This document shows, piece by piece, positions 25,575-34,422 of a stretch of DNA of 64,000 nucleotides. Source of the DNA: Martinezella tropici (GTDB lineage: Bacteria > Pseudomonadota > Alphaproteobacteria > Rhizobiales > Rhizobiaceae); assembly GCF_008370325.1 (NCBI RefSeq), contig NZ_VNIP01000011.1:620001-684000 (forward strand), given 5' to 3'. A model generated the notes under the pieces. It made no database searches. It saw only the letters and a program-made list of their open reading frames with translations, and was not told where the DNA came from. Position numbers and translations under genes: made by a program. Each line of letters starts with the position of its first letter. The stretch's first letter is position 1.

Positions 25575-27308
25575 CTATCTATTTTGCGCCTTGTAGAGAC
25601 TGCGCATATACTTCTGGAATACCGTCTCGATGATGTCGGGACTGACCGGTTTCAGGATGACATCGTCCATGCCGGCATCCCCGCACTCCTTACGATCGCG
25701 CTCGAAGGCCTGTGTCAGCACGCCGACGATCGGCGTATGGGAGCCGCTACCCTCTTCCGCATTGCGGATCAGCCTTGCGGCTTCGAAGCCATTCAGGCCG
25801 GGTAGCGAAATATCCATCAGGATCAGCTCCGGACGATGCTCCTGCCACAACCGCACCGCCTCGTCGCCGCTTGCGGCGATCACATAGCTGTATCCCAGAC
25901 CTTCCAGGATCTGCGAGAAGACGATCTGATTGATGTCGTTATCTTCGGCGACGAGGATCTGTGCGCGGCGATCGTCACCGGCCGTGCGCCGCCATTCCGG
26001 CAAAAGCCCCGCTTCCGTAGCATTCCCGGGCTCGCCGCGGATATTGCGGTTGAAATGGCGGGCGATCAGAAAGGCAAGTTCCGTGGCAAGCTGCGAGCCA
26101 TCCAATGACAGAGCGGCAAGATTTTGCCGTTCAGCCAGCTCGATGCCGCGCTTACCCAGCTGGTTGTCGACGATGACAAGATCGATCTTGACGCCGTGCG
26201 CGCTCGCCACATCCAAAAACGCCGCCTCTTCGTTCTCATTGTGAACGACGCAAGCCTCGAAACCGTATTTCTCGAGTGTCTTCAATGCGGCCGTTTCCGC
26301 GGCAAAGTCAGGCGTGACGACGAGAACCTTGCGGCCGCTGAAATTTTCCGGGACAAAGGTCTCCATGGCGGCAGGACGGCGCGAAATGGTCTGCAATGCG
26401 GCCATGGGAACATAGGCACGCCGATAGGAGCGGTCGCTGTTTTCCCGGATATGCGAGGCAAGCGCGAATTCATCGAAATCGCCACCATCCTTGGGCAGAT
26501 CCTGCATGGTGCAGACAAGAAAATAGCGGCCGGATTTGCCAATACGCTGCTTGCGCGTCACGATATCGCGCTCGATGCCGTCGCGGGCAATCTGGCGCTG
26601 CCGCGAGATCGACATCTCGCCGGTCTCGATCACATGCCGGTCGCTCTCGTGGAAGCGATTGGCAATATCCGTGGAAAAGAGATCGATGCTTTTGCGGCCC
26701 CGCACCTCATCGGCCGCCGTCTGGTACTTTTCGCAGAACGCCCTGTTGACCGCGACATAGATGAGATTCTGGTCCTTGACGAATACCGGGAACGGCAGAT
26801 TGTCGAGAATATCCTCGGTCAGCTGCACGCGCTCCATGTCGACGCGCCACTGCTCTTCGCGCTTCTTTACTTCGGAGACATCGGAGATGATGCAGAAGCC
26901 GATGCCGGAGGACAGCCGCCGCTTGCTGATGCGCACCCAGCGGTCATCCGTGAAATGCTCCGTCGTCTCGAAGCGTTCGCGCCAGTGCGAGGCGATGCGC
27001 TGCGATATCCAGCTGTCGCGATTGGCTGAAGTCTTGGCCTGATTTGCCTGAGGTCGCATGCCCGTGTCGAAGACGACACCGAGGAAGTCGCGCAACCGCG
27101 TCGACGGCTGCAGGTATTCCGGTTGGATGGGGAAGAAATTCAGAACCTGGCGGCTGGCAAACAGCAGCAGATCGTTCTTGTCATAGGCGAAGAAGGCGCT
27201 GGAAAGACCGTCACAGAAAGCATCGAAGAACATCGCCTGCAGATTGCCGCCAAAGGACGCATCCGCAGTCGCCATTGCCAGGGCTGCCTTGTCAATCTCG
27301 GCAGTCAT
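25575..27308 (-). CDS. PAS-domain response-regulator protein without a kinase core
   Basis: A 577-residue signalling protein. PAS-like domains occupy about residues 20-145 (MFFDAFCDGLSSAFFAYDKN) and 160-280 (ILDNLPFPVFVKDQNLIYVA). A degenerate receiver-like domain follows at ~330-430 (KVLVVTPDFAAETAALKTLE), then a complete receiver at ~450-570 with the acidic pair in LVAEDNDIN, phospho-acceptor Asp in LILMDISLPGLNGFEAARLI and Lys in ILKPVSP. No His-box or ATPase domain is present between PAS and receiver. The ATG at 27308 with AGGAA upstream is preferred over a TTG at 27329. It is probably co-transcribed with the GGDEF/EAL gene, so a link to c-di-GMP is likely. Confidence 0.82.
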   Translation of the reverse strand: MTAEIDKAALAMATADASFGGNLQAMFFDAFCDGLSSAFFAYDKNDLLLFASRQVLNFFPIQPEYLQPSTRLRDFLGVVFDTGMRPQANQAKTSANRDSWISQRIASHWRERFETTEHFTDDRWVRISKRRLSSGIGFCIISDVSEVKKREEQWRVDMERVQLTEDILDNLPFPVFVKDQNLIYVAVNRAFCEKYQTAADEVRGRKSIDLFSTDIANRFHESDRHVIETGEMSISRQRQIARDGIERDIVTRKQRIGKSGRYFLVCTMQDLPKDGGDFDEFALASHIRENSDRSYRRAYVPMAALQTISRRPAAMETFVPENFSGRKVLVVTPDFAAETAALKTLEKYGFEACVVHNENEEAAFLDVASAHGVKIDLVIVDNQLGKRGIELAERQNLAALSLDGSQLATELAFLIARHFNRNIRGEPGNATEAGLLPEWRRTAGDDRRAQILVAEDNDINQIVFSQILEGLGYSYVIAASGDEAVRLWQEHRPELILMDISLPGLNGFEAARLIRNAEEGSGSHTPIVGVLTQAFERDRKECGDAGMDDVILKPVSPDIIETVFQKYMRSLYKAQNR

Positions 27309-27651
27309 TCGTCCGATTCCTACACTCAACCAGTTTCACAGCAAGGCAAACCGACGGGACGGCGCGCTCGATAAAGGGATGTTTGAAAAGTTGCATGCTG
27401 GCCTGTGCACTTGAAGCAGATGGCACCTGGCTCATGAAAGTTGACGGCCACCAACCTGCCATCAAGAGCCGTCAGCATGCATGAAGCGCGCCACCTGTAG
27501 TCATTTCAAGCTTCTCTCCCACAACCTGTCATCATTCCCTTAAACATTGATTAAATTTCTTAACAAAGCCCCAGAGACGGAAACGGTGAAAGAAGGTGAG
27601 CCAATCGCCTTTCCTCTTTCCACACCGCCGCGAATCCACGACAATGACGCC
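27309..27651. other. Divergent intergenic region, PAS-receiver gene and mutL
   Basis: 343 bases between two divergent genes, so both promoters should be here. The stretch at 27530-27570 is AT-rich. I see no repeat, small gene or clear -35/-10 pair. The mutL frame stays open upstream to 27547 but without a ribosome site. Confidence 0.45.
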
Positions 27652-29481
27652 ATGGCCATCAAGCAACTCTCCGAAACACTGATCAACCAGATCGCTGCCG
27701 GCGAAGTGATCGAACGCCCGGCAAGTGCCGCCAAGGAGCTGATCGAAAACGCGCTGGATGCCGGAGCGACCCGCATCGAGATCGCGACTGCCAGCGGCGG
27801 CAAGGCGCTGCTGCGCGTGACCGATAACGGATCCGGCATGGCGGAGACCGATCTTGAGCTCGCCGTTCGGCGCCATTGCACCTCGAAGATCTCCGAAACG
27901 CTTGATGACATCCGCACCCTCGGTTTTCGCGGCGAGGCGCTGCCTTCCATCGGTTCCGTGGCGAAGCTCTCAATCGCCAGCCGCAGGGCGGGTGCGGCCG
28001 GCGGCGCCGAGATCGCGGTTGCCGGCGGCAAGGTTCTGTTTCTGCGACCGGCGGCGGCCAATACCGGCACGATCGTCGAGGTGCGCGACCTGTTCTTCGC
28101 GACGCCGGCGCGCCTGAAATTTCTGAAGACCGAGAAGGCGGAAGCCGCCGCGATCACCGAGGTCGTCAAGCGCATGGCGATCGCCTTTCCGCGCGTGCGC
28201 TTCGTGCTGTCGGGCAGCGACCGCTCAACGCTCGAATTTCCCGCGACCGGCGATGATCATCTCGCCCGCATGGCACAGATACTCGGTGCCGATTTCAAGG
28301 ACAATGCCATCGCGCTCGACGCCGAACGCGAGGATGTGAGTTTGACCGGATTTGCCGGCGTGCCGACCTTCAACCGCGGCAACTCCGCCCATCAATATGC
28401 CTTCGTCAACGGCCGGCCGGTGCAGGACAAGCTGATCCTGTCGGCGATCCGCGGCGCCTATGCCGAAACCATCCCCGCCGGACGCTATCCCATCGCCGTG
28501 CTTTCATTAACGCTCGATCCGGCGCTGGTCGACGTCAACGTGCATCCAGCGAAATCCGATGTGCGCTTCCGCGATCCGGGACTGGTGCGCGGCCTGATCG
28601 TCGGTGCCGTTCGCGAAGCTCTAGCACGCGAGGGCGACCGGGCGGCCACGACAGGCGCTGACGGCATGTTGCGCGCCTTCACCCCCGGACGCTCCGGCTT
28701 TCAACAGGGATGGCGACCCGCGCCAGCTCCGACCACTTGGGCGGCCGAAACGTCGCCGTCCCGTCCCTACGAAAAAGCAGCAACGGCAGGCTACGGATTT
28801 GCCGAGCGACCGCAGGCCGCCTTCGAGGGACTTGCCATCCCCACCGCGCGCGCCGAAGTGGCGCCCCCGGCGGAACCAATACGAGCCGAGGAGCCGGCGC
28901 GCTTTCCGCTGGGTGCCGCCCGCGCGCAGCTGCACGAGAACTATATCGTCGCCCAGACGGAGAACGGGCTTGTCATCGTCGATCAGCATGCTGCCCATGA
29001 GCGGCTGGTGTTCGAGGCCATGCGCAAGGCGTTGCATTCGAAACGCCTGTCCTCGCAGGTGTTGCTCATTCCCGAAATCATCGACTTGCCCGAAGAGGAT
29101 TGCGACCGGCTGATTGCATTTGCCGACGAACTCGGCGAGCTTGGGCTCGCCATCGAGCGCTTCGGCCCCGGCGCAGTTGCCGTGCGGGAGACACCGGCGA
29201 TGCTCGGTGAAGTCGATGCGCAAGGCCTGGTTCGGCAATTGGCCGATGAGATCGCCGAATGGGATACTGCATCCGGCCTTGCCGCCAAGCTGGAATATGT
29301 CGCCGCGACTATGGCCTGCCACGGTTCGGTGCGCTCGGGCCGACGCTTGCGACCGGAAGAAATGAATGCCCTTTTGCGGCAAATGGAGGCCACGCCCGGC
29401 TCCGGACAATGCAATCATGGCCGGCCGACCTATATAGAGCTGAAGCTTTCGGACATCGAGCGGCTCTTCGGGCGCAGCTGA
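27652..29481 (+). CDS. mutL: DNA mismatch repair endonuclease MutL
   Basis: A 609-residue protein. The GHKL ATPase domain has NQIAAGEVIERPASAAKELIENALDAG (N-terminal half, quoted from IAAGEVIERP and ELIENALDAG), DNGSGM and GFRGEALPSIGSV. A Pro/Ala/Arg-rich linker spans ~325-425, and the C-terminal domain contains DQHAAHERLVFE starting at Asp444, an exact match to the DQHAx2Ex4E metal-binding nicking motif, plus CNHGRP near the end. The protein should thus nick DNA itself, as expected in a bacterium without MutH. The ATG at 27652 begins the conserved AIKQLSETLINQIAAGE; earlier in-frame starts add unrelated residues. Confidence 0.95.
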   Translation: MAIKQLSETLINQIAAGEVIERPASAAKELIENALDAGATRIEIATASGGKALLRVTDNGSGMAETDLELAVRRHCTSKISETLDDIRTLGFRGEALPSIGSVAKLSIASRRAGAAGGAEIAVAGGKVLFLRPAAANTGTIVEVRDLFFATPARLKFLKTEKAEAAAITEVVKRMAIAFPRVRFVLSGSDRSTLEFPATGDDHLARMAQILGADFKDNAIALDAEREDVSLTGFAGVPTFNRGNSAHQYAFVNGRPVQDKLILSAIRGAYAETIPAGRYPIAVLSLTLDPALVDVNVHPAKSDVRFRDPGLVRGLIVGAVREALAREGDRAATTGADGMLRAFTPGRSGFQQGWRPAPAPTTWAAETSPSRPYEKAATAGYGFAERPQAAFEGLAIPTARAEVAPPAEPIRAEEPARFPLGAARAQLHENYIVAQTENGLVIVDQHAAHERLVFEAMRKALHSKRLSSQVLLIPEIIDLPEEDCDRLIAFADELGELGLAIERFGPGAVAVRETPAMLGEVDAQGLVRQLADEIAEWDTASGLAAKLEYVAATMACHGSVRSGRRLRPEEMNALLRQMEATPGSGQCNHGRPTYIELKLSDIERLFGRS

Positions 29482-29545
29482 CGCCTGCCGTTTTCGAAAG
29501 GAACTTTTCCGGGAAATGCTCTGGAAAAGTCGCTCCTGCTGCGCA

Positions 29546-29601
29546 ATTTTTAAAGTGCTACAGCGACCTTTGCGTATCATATTTGACGCGCGGCGCTGTA
29601 G
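29546..29601 (-). repeat. Dispersed repeat, copy 1 (partial)
   Basis: Read on the minus strand, this matches the left part of the element at 41742-41844: CTACAGCGCCGCGCGTC, a variable loop, ACGCAAAGG, CGCTGTAG and CACTTTAAAAATT. The outer arms CTACAGCG / CGCTGTAG are at 29594-29601 and 29558-29565. The second palindrome of the 41.8 kb copy is not kept here. Confidence 0.75.
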
Positions 29602-29644
29602 TGCGGTATGGCAAACAGATGACAGAGATCAAGGACGACGTCAG

Positions 29645-29875
29645 ATGAATCTTTTCGAAGGACATGGAAACCGCGAGGCGAAAGTTCGCTATCTCGACGG
29701 CGATTTCCAGATCCTGATGCCGGGCTCTTACGTCGTCTGCGCCATGACCGGCAAACATATCGCGCTCGATGAGCTGCGCTACTGGAGCGTTGCCCGGCAG
29801 GAGCCCTATGCCGACGTCATCACTTCGCTCGAAGCCGAAAAGCGCGCCGGGGCACTCCCCAACCAAAAGCGCTGA
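29645..29875 (+). CDS. DUF2093 family protein
   Basis: A 76-residue protein matching DUF2093, a short alphaproteobacterial family of unknown function. Characteristic text: KVRYLDGDFQILMPGSYVVC and MTGKHIALDELRYWSV, followed by a Glu/Lys-rich end. Start ATG at 29645 with AAGGA about 10 bases upstream. It lies between mutL and lpxK, converging on lpxK (29 bases), as I recall from other rhizobia. One cysteine, in VVCAMTGKHI, sits in a possible metal-site position with the nearby His, but that is speculation. Confidence 0.85.
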   Translation: MNLFEGHGNREAKVRYLDGDFQILMPGSYVVCAMTGKHIALDELRYWSVARQEPYADVITSLEAEKRAGALPNQKR

Positions 29876-29904
29876 TTTTCCGCGCTGAATAACTGGACCT
29901 GGCT

Positions 29905-30954
29905 TTAAGCTGCTTTGCTGCTGCGCTTTTCCCGCAAGCGGCGCTCACGCGCGGCGGCAATGGCCCTGTCGATAATCAGTGCCGGCGCCTGCGGATCGGC
30001 AAAGACCATGTCGATCTCAATCACCCTGCAACGCTGTAGCAATTCGTCGGCGCGGCCATGATGGCCGATCAGGCGCACATAGTCCTTCGACGTGGTGACG
30101 ATCTCCAGCCCTTCGCGCGAGGCTATGTCGAGCATGTCGGAGACGTCGTCTTCGCCGGGATGTTCGTGATCGCCGAAGCTGCGTGCAACGGCGATATCAG
30201 CCCCCAACGTCTCGACCGTGCGGAAGAACTTGGCCGGATCGGCGATGCCCGCGAAGGCAAGCACCTTGCGCCCTCGCAAATCCTCCTGCCCGCGTACTCT
30301 GACGCTCGCAGAAAAGAAGGGCTTCCCCGCCCTTGCCGCAAGGCGAACGACACGATCGGCGGCGGTACCCTCACCCACCTTCAAGAGAGCGGATGCATAA
30401 AGAAGCTGGGTGCGCAGCGGCGCCCGCACCGGGCCGCCTGGAACGAGATGGCCATTGCCGATGCCTCTGCCGGCATCGATCACCACAAGAGCATAGTCGA
30501 TGGCAAGATGGGCGCTCTGGAAACCATCATCCATGATGATGAGATCGGCGCCCTCGCGCACGAGCCTTTCCGCCCCCTCTTCACGACGACGGGCAATGAC
30601 CGTCAGCGCCTCGCGGGCAAGCAGTAGCGGCTCGTCGCCAACGGCCGTGGCATGGTGATGCGAGGGATCGACGACGGTCGTGACATCGAGCGAGCCGCCA
30701 TAACCACGACTGAGGAAACCGGGTATCAGCCCCTTCGCCTTCGCGGCCTGGGCGAGCGCGAGCGCCGTCGGCGTCTTGCCGGCCCCGCCGACGGTGAAAT
30801 TGCCGACACAGATAACCGGCACCGGCACAGAGGCGCGTTTGCCATGCACCATGCGGTGCCCGGCGATACGGCCATACAGGAAGGAAAAGGGTGAGAGCCC
30901 CCAGGCACGCCAATCCGGCTTTCGCCACCAGAAAGGTGGGGCTTCCGATACCAT
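29905..30954 (-). CDS. lpxK: Tetraacyldisaccharide 4'-kinase (lipid A)
   Basis: A 349-residue inner-membrane-associated kinase that phosphorylates the 4' position of the lipid A disaccharide. An N-terminal amphipathic segment is followed by the P-loop CVGNFTVGGAGKTPTALALA, then FLSRGYGG, VGDEPLLLA and IIMDDGFQSAHLAIDYALVV with the catalytic acidic pair. It is the last gene of the minus-strand block containing waaA and a HAD gene, which fits sequential steps of Kdo-lipid A synthesis. An 83-base gap separates it from the HAD gene. Confidence 0.95.
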   Translation of the reverse strand: MVSEAPPFWWRKPDWRAWGLSPFSFLYGRIAGHRMVHGKRASVPVPVICVGNFTVGGAGKTPTALALAQAAKAKGLIPGFLSRGYGGSLDVTTVVDPSHHHATAVGDEPLLLAREALTVIARRREEGAERLVREGADLIIMDDGFQSAHLAIDYALVVIDAGRGIGNGHLVPGGPVRAPLRTQLLYASALLKVGEGTAADRVVRLAARAGKPFFSASVRVRGQEDLRGRKVLAFAGIADPAKFFRTVETLGADIAVARSFGDHEHPGEDDVSDMLDIASREGLEIVTTSKDYVRLIGHHGRADELLQRCRVIEIDMVFADPQAPALIIDRAIAAARERRLREKRSSKAA

Positions 30955-31037
30955 GCGTCTAATCCAGCCCTATTCTTGTGCCCGCGACGAACCGCAAGAA
31001 AGGGCAGATTGCGTGAAAAAGCAAGCCACTGCCAGGG

Positions 31038-31769
31038 TCAGGCCGATTGCGCCACAGGCATGAGCAGGCTTTCCAGCTCGGTAATGTCGTTGAGACAATA
31101 GTCGGATGCGGCCGTCAGCGTTTCGCGCGAGCCGGTGCCCGTCAACACGCCGACGGTCAGACCGACGCCCGCATTGCGGCCCATGTGGAGATCGTGATTG
31201 TTGTCACCGACGACGGCGACCTGCGCCGGCGAAAGACCGGTTGCCGCATAGAAGCCGAGCACCATGCCCGGCTCCGGCTTGGTGCCGAAGCCGCTGTCAT
31301 AGCCGGCGATATAGTCGAGATAATCGATGAAGCCGAAGCGGCGCGCCGTCTGGCGGATGGAGCGCTCATTGTCGCTGGAGGCAACGCCGAGCTTGTAACC
31401 GCGCTCATGCAGGCGGCGAAAAAAGGCCGAAAGATCGGTGACCGGCGAGGAGAAATCAGCCGCGTGCGCGAAGAGCGCATCGAGCTTTTCCACCAGCTCG
31501 GCGACATCCATTTTCGAGCCGGCAGCCACCAGCCCCTCAGAAATCTGCCGGGTATTGCCGGCGGCGAGCAGGCTATCGGGCACGATATGGCCGGAAATCG
31601 GATCCATGCCGCAGGCGGATAGAAGGTGATCAGCGAGGATAGGATCGTCCTCAGCGGCGATCCTGGCGAGCTCGCGGTTGACCGGCAGCCAGCTCTGGTC
31701 ATAGTCGAGCAGCGTGCCGTCCTTGTCGAAAAGAATGCCCGCAATCGCTCCCATCTTGACCGCCGCCAT
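31038..31769 (-). CDS. HAD-superfamily phosphatase, phosphoglycolate-phosphatase-like
   Basis: A 243-residue HAD hydrolase with all four motifs: GILFDKDGTLLDYD (nucleophile Asp), GVASSDNERS (Ser), the Lys in GFGTKPEPGM and VVGDNNHDLHMG (acidic pair). The alpha-helical cap between motifs I and II is of the C1 type. Substrate is unknown; phosphoglycolate or a sugar phosphate are possible. Sitting between waaA (12 bases) and lpxK it might act on a precursor of the LPS core, but Kdo-8-P phosphatase is normally a different, cap-less type, so that is only a guess. Confidence 0.85.
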   Translation of the reverse strand: MAAVKMGAIAGILFDKDGTLLDYDQSWLPVNRELARIAAEDDPILADHLLSACGMDPISGHIVPDSLLAAGNTRQISEGLVAAGSKMDVAELVEKLDALFAHAADFSSPVTDLSAFFRRLHERGYKLGVASSDNERSIRQTARRFGFIDYLDYIAGYDSGFGTKPEPGMVLGFYAATGLSPAQVAVVGDNNHDLHMGRNAGVGLTVGVLTGTGSRETLTAASDYCLNDITELESLLMPVAQSA

Positions 31770-31781
31770 GCCCTTGCCTTC

Positions 31782-33101
31782 TTAACCGTTCGCCATCGTC
31801 TTCGGCATCAGCCGCGCCTTCACCGAAAGCGGATTGATATAGGGCTCCAGCCCTTTCACCGTTGCTGCCAGTGCGCCACGCATTTCATGCACGGCTGCGA
31901 AGCCGGCATCGATCATGCTGCGTCGCGCCGTGTCGTTGGTCAGCAAATAATGCACGCCGCGCGCCAGCATCTCGGTATCGCGCACCATGCGGGCGCTGCC
32001 GCGGCGAGCGAGCAACTGATAGGAGTCGCGGAAATTCTGGACATGGCCGCCCGTCAGGATCGCGCAGCCGAGCATGGCCGGTTCGAGCGGATTCTGGCCG
32101 CCTTCGTTGAACAACGATTTGCCCATGAAGGCGACTTCGGTCATGCGCAGGTAAAGCCCCATCTCCCCGATCGTATCACCGAGAAAGACGTCGACTTCAG
32201 GTGAGAGAATGTCGCTGCGGGTGCGGCGCGCCACCTTCAAGCCCTGCTCCACGAGCATGGCCTCGATCGCGTCGCAGCGCTCCGGATGACGCGGTACGAT
32301 GATGGTGAGCTGGCCGTTGTGCTCCTTCAGCATCTTATGGACGGATGCCGCGGCACTTTCCTCTCCATCGAAAGTGGAGACCGCAGCCCAGGTCTTGCGG
32401 TCGCCGACCTGCTTCAGGTAGCCGGCAAGCGTCGGCGCATCGTAGGACGGCGCGTCCGTATCCACCTTGAGATTGCCCGATCTGATCACCTGCACGGCAC
32501 CGAGATCGCGGAAGCGTTCGGCGTCGAGGTCCGATTGGGCCACGACCAGCGCCAGGTTTTCAAACAACGCCTCGGCAAGCGTGGGATGGCGGCTCCAGCG
32601 GGCAAAGGAGCGATCCGACATGCGGGCATTGACGAGGATCTGCGGAATGCGTCTGCGGCCGAGCTCGGTGATGGTCGTCGGCCAGATCTCGGATTCGGCG
32701 AAAATGGCGCAATCGGGCTGCCAGTAGTCAAGGAAGCGTTTGATGGCCGGCTTGAGATCCAGAGGAACATACTGATGGATGACCTCTTCACCAAGGCGCT
32801 GATGCGCGACCTTGGCCGAGGTGATCGTACCCGTCGTCAGGATGACGTGAATATCGCGACGACGGATTTCACGGATCAGCGGAATGACGGCAGACGTCTC
32901 GCCGACGCTTGCCGCATGGAACCAGATCAACGGCCCTTGCGGACGATTGGCGCTCGCATAACCGGAACGCTCCAGTTTGCGGGAACTCTCTTCCTTGCCC
33001 TTCGCCGCGCGAACGGCAAGATAAGGCCCGATGAACGGATAGATGGCGATCCCGCCAAAACGATAGGCGCTCAAGGCAAGACGCGCCCTGAGGCTACTCA
33101 T
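31782..33101 (-). CDS. waaA: 3-deoxy-D-manno-octulosonic acid transferase
   Basis: A 439-residue GT30 enzyme that transfers Kdo from CMP-Kdo to lipid IVA. An N-terminal membrane-anchor region (LSAYRFGGIAIYPFIGPYLA) is followed by IWFHAASVGETSAVIPLI, where the Glu is the catalytic base, and by ILTTGTITSAKVAHQRLG. The second domain has VDVFLGDTIGEMGLYLRMTE (quoted up to 20 residues), GKSLFNEGGQNPLEPA and the CMP-Kdo site. It is followed after 12 bases by the HAD gene and then lpxK. Confidence 0.95.
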   Translation of the reverse strand: MSSLRARLALSAYRFGGIAIYPFIGPYLAVRAAKGKEESSRKLERSGYASANRPQGPLIWFHAASVGETSAVIPLIREIRRRDIHVILTTGTITSAKVAHQRLGEEVIHQYVPLDLKPAIKRFLDYWQPDCAIFAESEIWPTTITELGRRRIPQILVNARMSDRSFARWSRHPTLAEALFENLALVVAQSDLDAERFRDLGAVQVIRSGNLKVDTDAPSYDAPTLAGYLKQVGDRKTWAAVSTFDGEESAAASVHKMLKEHNGQLTIIVPRHPERCDAIEAMLVEQGLKVARRTRSDILSPEVDVFLGDTIGEMGLYLRMTEVAFMGKSLFNEGGQNPLEPAMLGCAILTGGHVQNFRDSYQLLARRGSARMVRDTEMLARGVHYLLTNDTARRSMIDAGFAAVHEMRGALAATVKGLEPYINPLSVKARLMPKTMANG

Positions 33102-33278
33102 TTCGATCGCCTCCTATCCCAGCTGATCATCATCTATGCCAAATCCCGATTGTCATACGGCCGAATAAGCAGCCGGATTTTCGTTCTTATTGTGTCAAGG
33201 ATACTGCTTCATGGCCGGATTTAAAGCGAGAACGCCTTACCGGATGGAGATATCAAATGCAAATTCGGTGATGCGACC

Positions 33279-33524
33279 TCAGGATGCCGCTTTTTCCTGC
33301 GGATCGAGCAAGCGATGCAGATGGACGATGAAATAACGCATATGGGCGTTGTCGACAGTCTGCTGCGCCTTGGATTTCCATGCCGTCAGCGCACTCGCAT
33401 AGTCGGGATACATGCCGACGATATCGAGCTCGTTGAGATTGCGGAATTGAACTTCTTCGAGGTTTTCCAATTCACCGCCGAAGACGAGGTGCAGGAGCTG
33501 CTTCTTGCCGCTGGTATCAGTCAT
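33279..33524 (-). CDS. DUF4170 family protein
   Basis: An 81-residue protein of the alphaproteobacterial DUF4170 family, function unknown. It reads KQLLHLVFGGELENLEEVQF and DIVGMYPDYASALTAWKSKA, ending with HMRYFIVHLHRLLDPQ. The spacing looks like a small alpha/beta fold. It lies between cysQ (61 bases upstream) and waaA (177 bases downstream) in the order I recall from other rhizobia, which makes co-expression with LPS genes likely but says nothing about activity. Confidence 0.85.
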   Translation of the reverse strand: MTDTSGKKQLLHLVFGGELENLEEVQFRNLNELDIVGMYPDYASALTAWKSKAQQTVDNAHMRYFIVHLHRLLDPQEKAAS

Positions 33525-33585
33525 TTTCGTCTCTTTCTACTATCGTCCCCCTCCGCTCTTCATCTGAGGGATTTTGACCGAAAGG

Positions 33586-34395
33586 TCAACCGTCTCGTCG
33601 GTGCGATAGTTGACGGAGAAACTCCGGCAATTGCGATGCCGATGCCCCGCAAAGTTCGTCATGCGATACCTCGGCGCGATTGTAGCGCAGGACGTTGCCC
33701 GCGAGATCCACGAGGGCACCGCCGGCCCGCTGCAGAATGAGATCGGCGGCCGCCAGATCCCAGTCATGCGAATTGCGCTTGACGATGGTTCCTTCGAGCC
33801 GACCGTCCGCCACCATGGCGAGGCGATAGGCAAGCGAGGGAACATGCTTGACCCGCTCGACCGTCTTGCGGAAATCCGGAGCGAAGCTCTTCAGCATATC
33901 CTCGCCGGTCGCCAGCCGATGGATGGCATCGCCAATCCTCTCGGAAACGCTGATCGGCTTGCCGTTCTTCAAAGCCTGCCCATCGGCGGTTGCCACGAAC
34001 AGCTCGTCCAGCGCCGGCGCATAGAGAACCCCGGCGACCGGGCGGCCATCGGTGACGACGGCAACACTGACGCACCAGAGATCCGAGCCTGAGAGAAAGC
34101 CGCGTGTGCCGTCGATCGGATCGACGACGAAAACGGTCGCATGCGACAGCCGCGCGGCGTCGTCATCGGTTTCCTCGGAAAGCCAGCCATAATCCGGCCG
34201 CGCCGAGCGCAGGGTGGCGGCAAGGCTCTCATTGGCGGCAAAATCGGCGGCGCTGACCGGGGATTGACCGTTGTTCTTCCACCAGACCTCCGGCGATTGC
34301 CGGAAGAAACCGAGAGCGATCTTGCCCGCCTCGAGCGCAGCACCCACGATGAGGTCCACATCGCTCAAACGGCCGGCCTTCTGGCTATCGATCAT
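33586..34395 (-). CDS. cysQ: 3'(2'),5'-bisphosphate nucleotidase / inositol monophosphatase family
   Basis: A 269-residue Mg2+-dependent phosphatase. WLSEETDDD, then VVDPIDGTRGFLSG (metal and catalytic site) and SHDWDLAAADLILQRAGG are the family signatures. The RGFLSG extension after DPIDGT favours CysQ (PAP phosphatase in sulfate assimilation) over an inositol monophosphatase, without excluding it. It follows pmbA by 27 bases and precedes the DUF4170 gene. Confidence 0.88.
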   Translation of the reverse strand: MIDSQKAGRLSDVDLIVGAALEAGKIALGFFRQSPEVWWKNNGQSPVSAADFAANESLAATLRSARPDYGWLSEETDDDAARLSHATVFVVDPIDGTRGFLSGSDLWCVSVAVVTDGRPVAGVLYAPALDELFVATADGQALKNGKPISVSERIGDAIHRLATGEDMLKSFAPDFRKTVERVKHVPSLAYRLAMVADGRLEGTIVKRNSHDWDLAAADLILQRAGGALVDLAGNVLRYNRAEVSHDELCGASASQLPEFLRQLSHRRDG

Positions 34396-34422
34396 TCACA
34401 AATTCCAATCTCCGCTCGTTTT

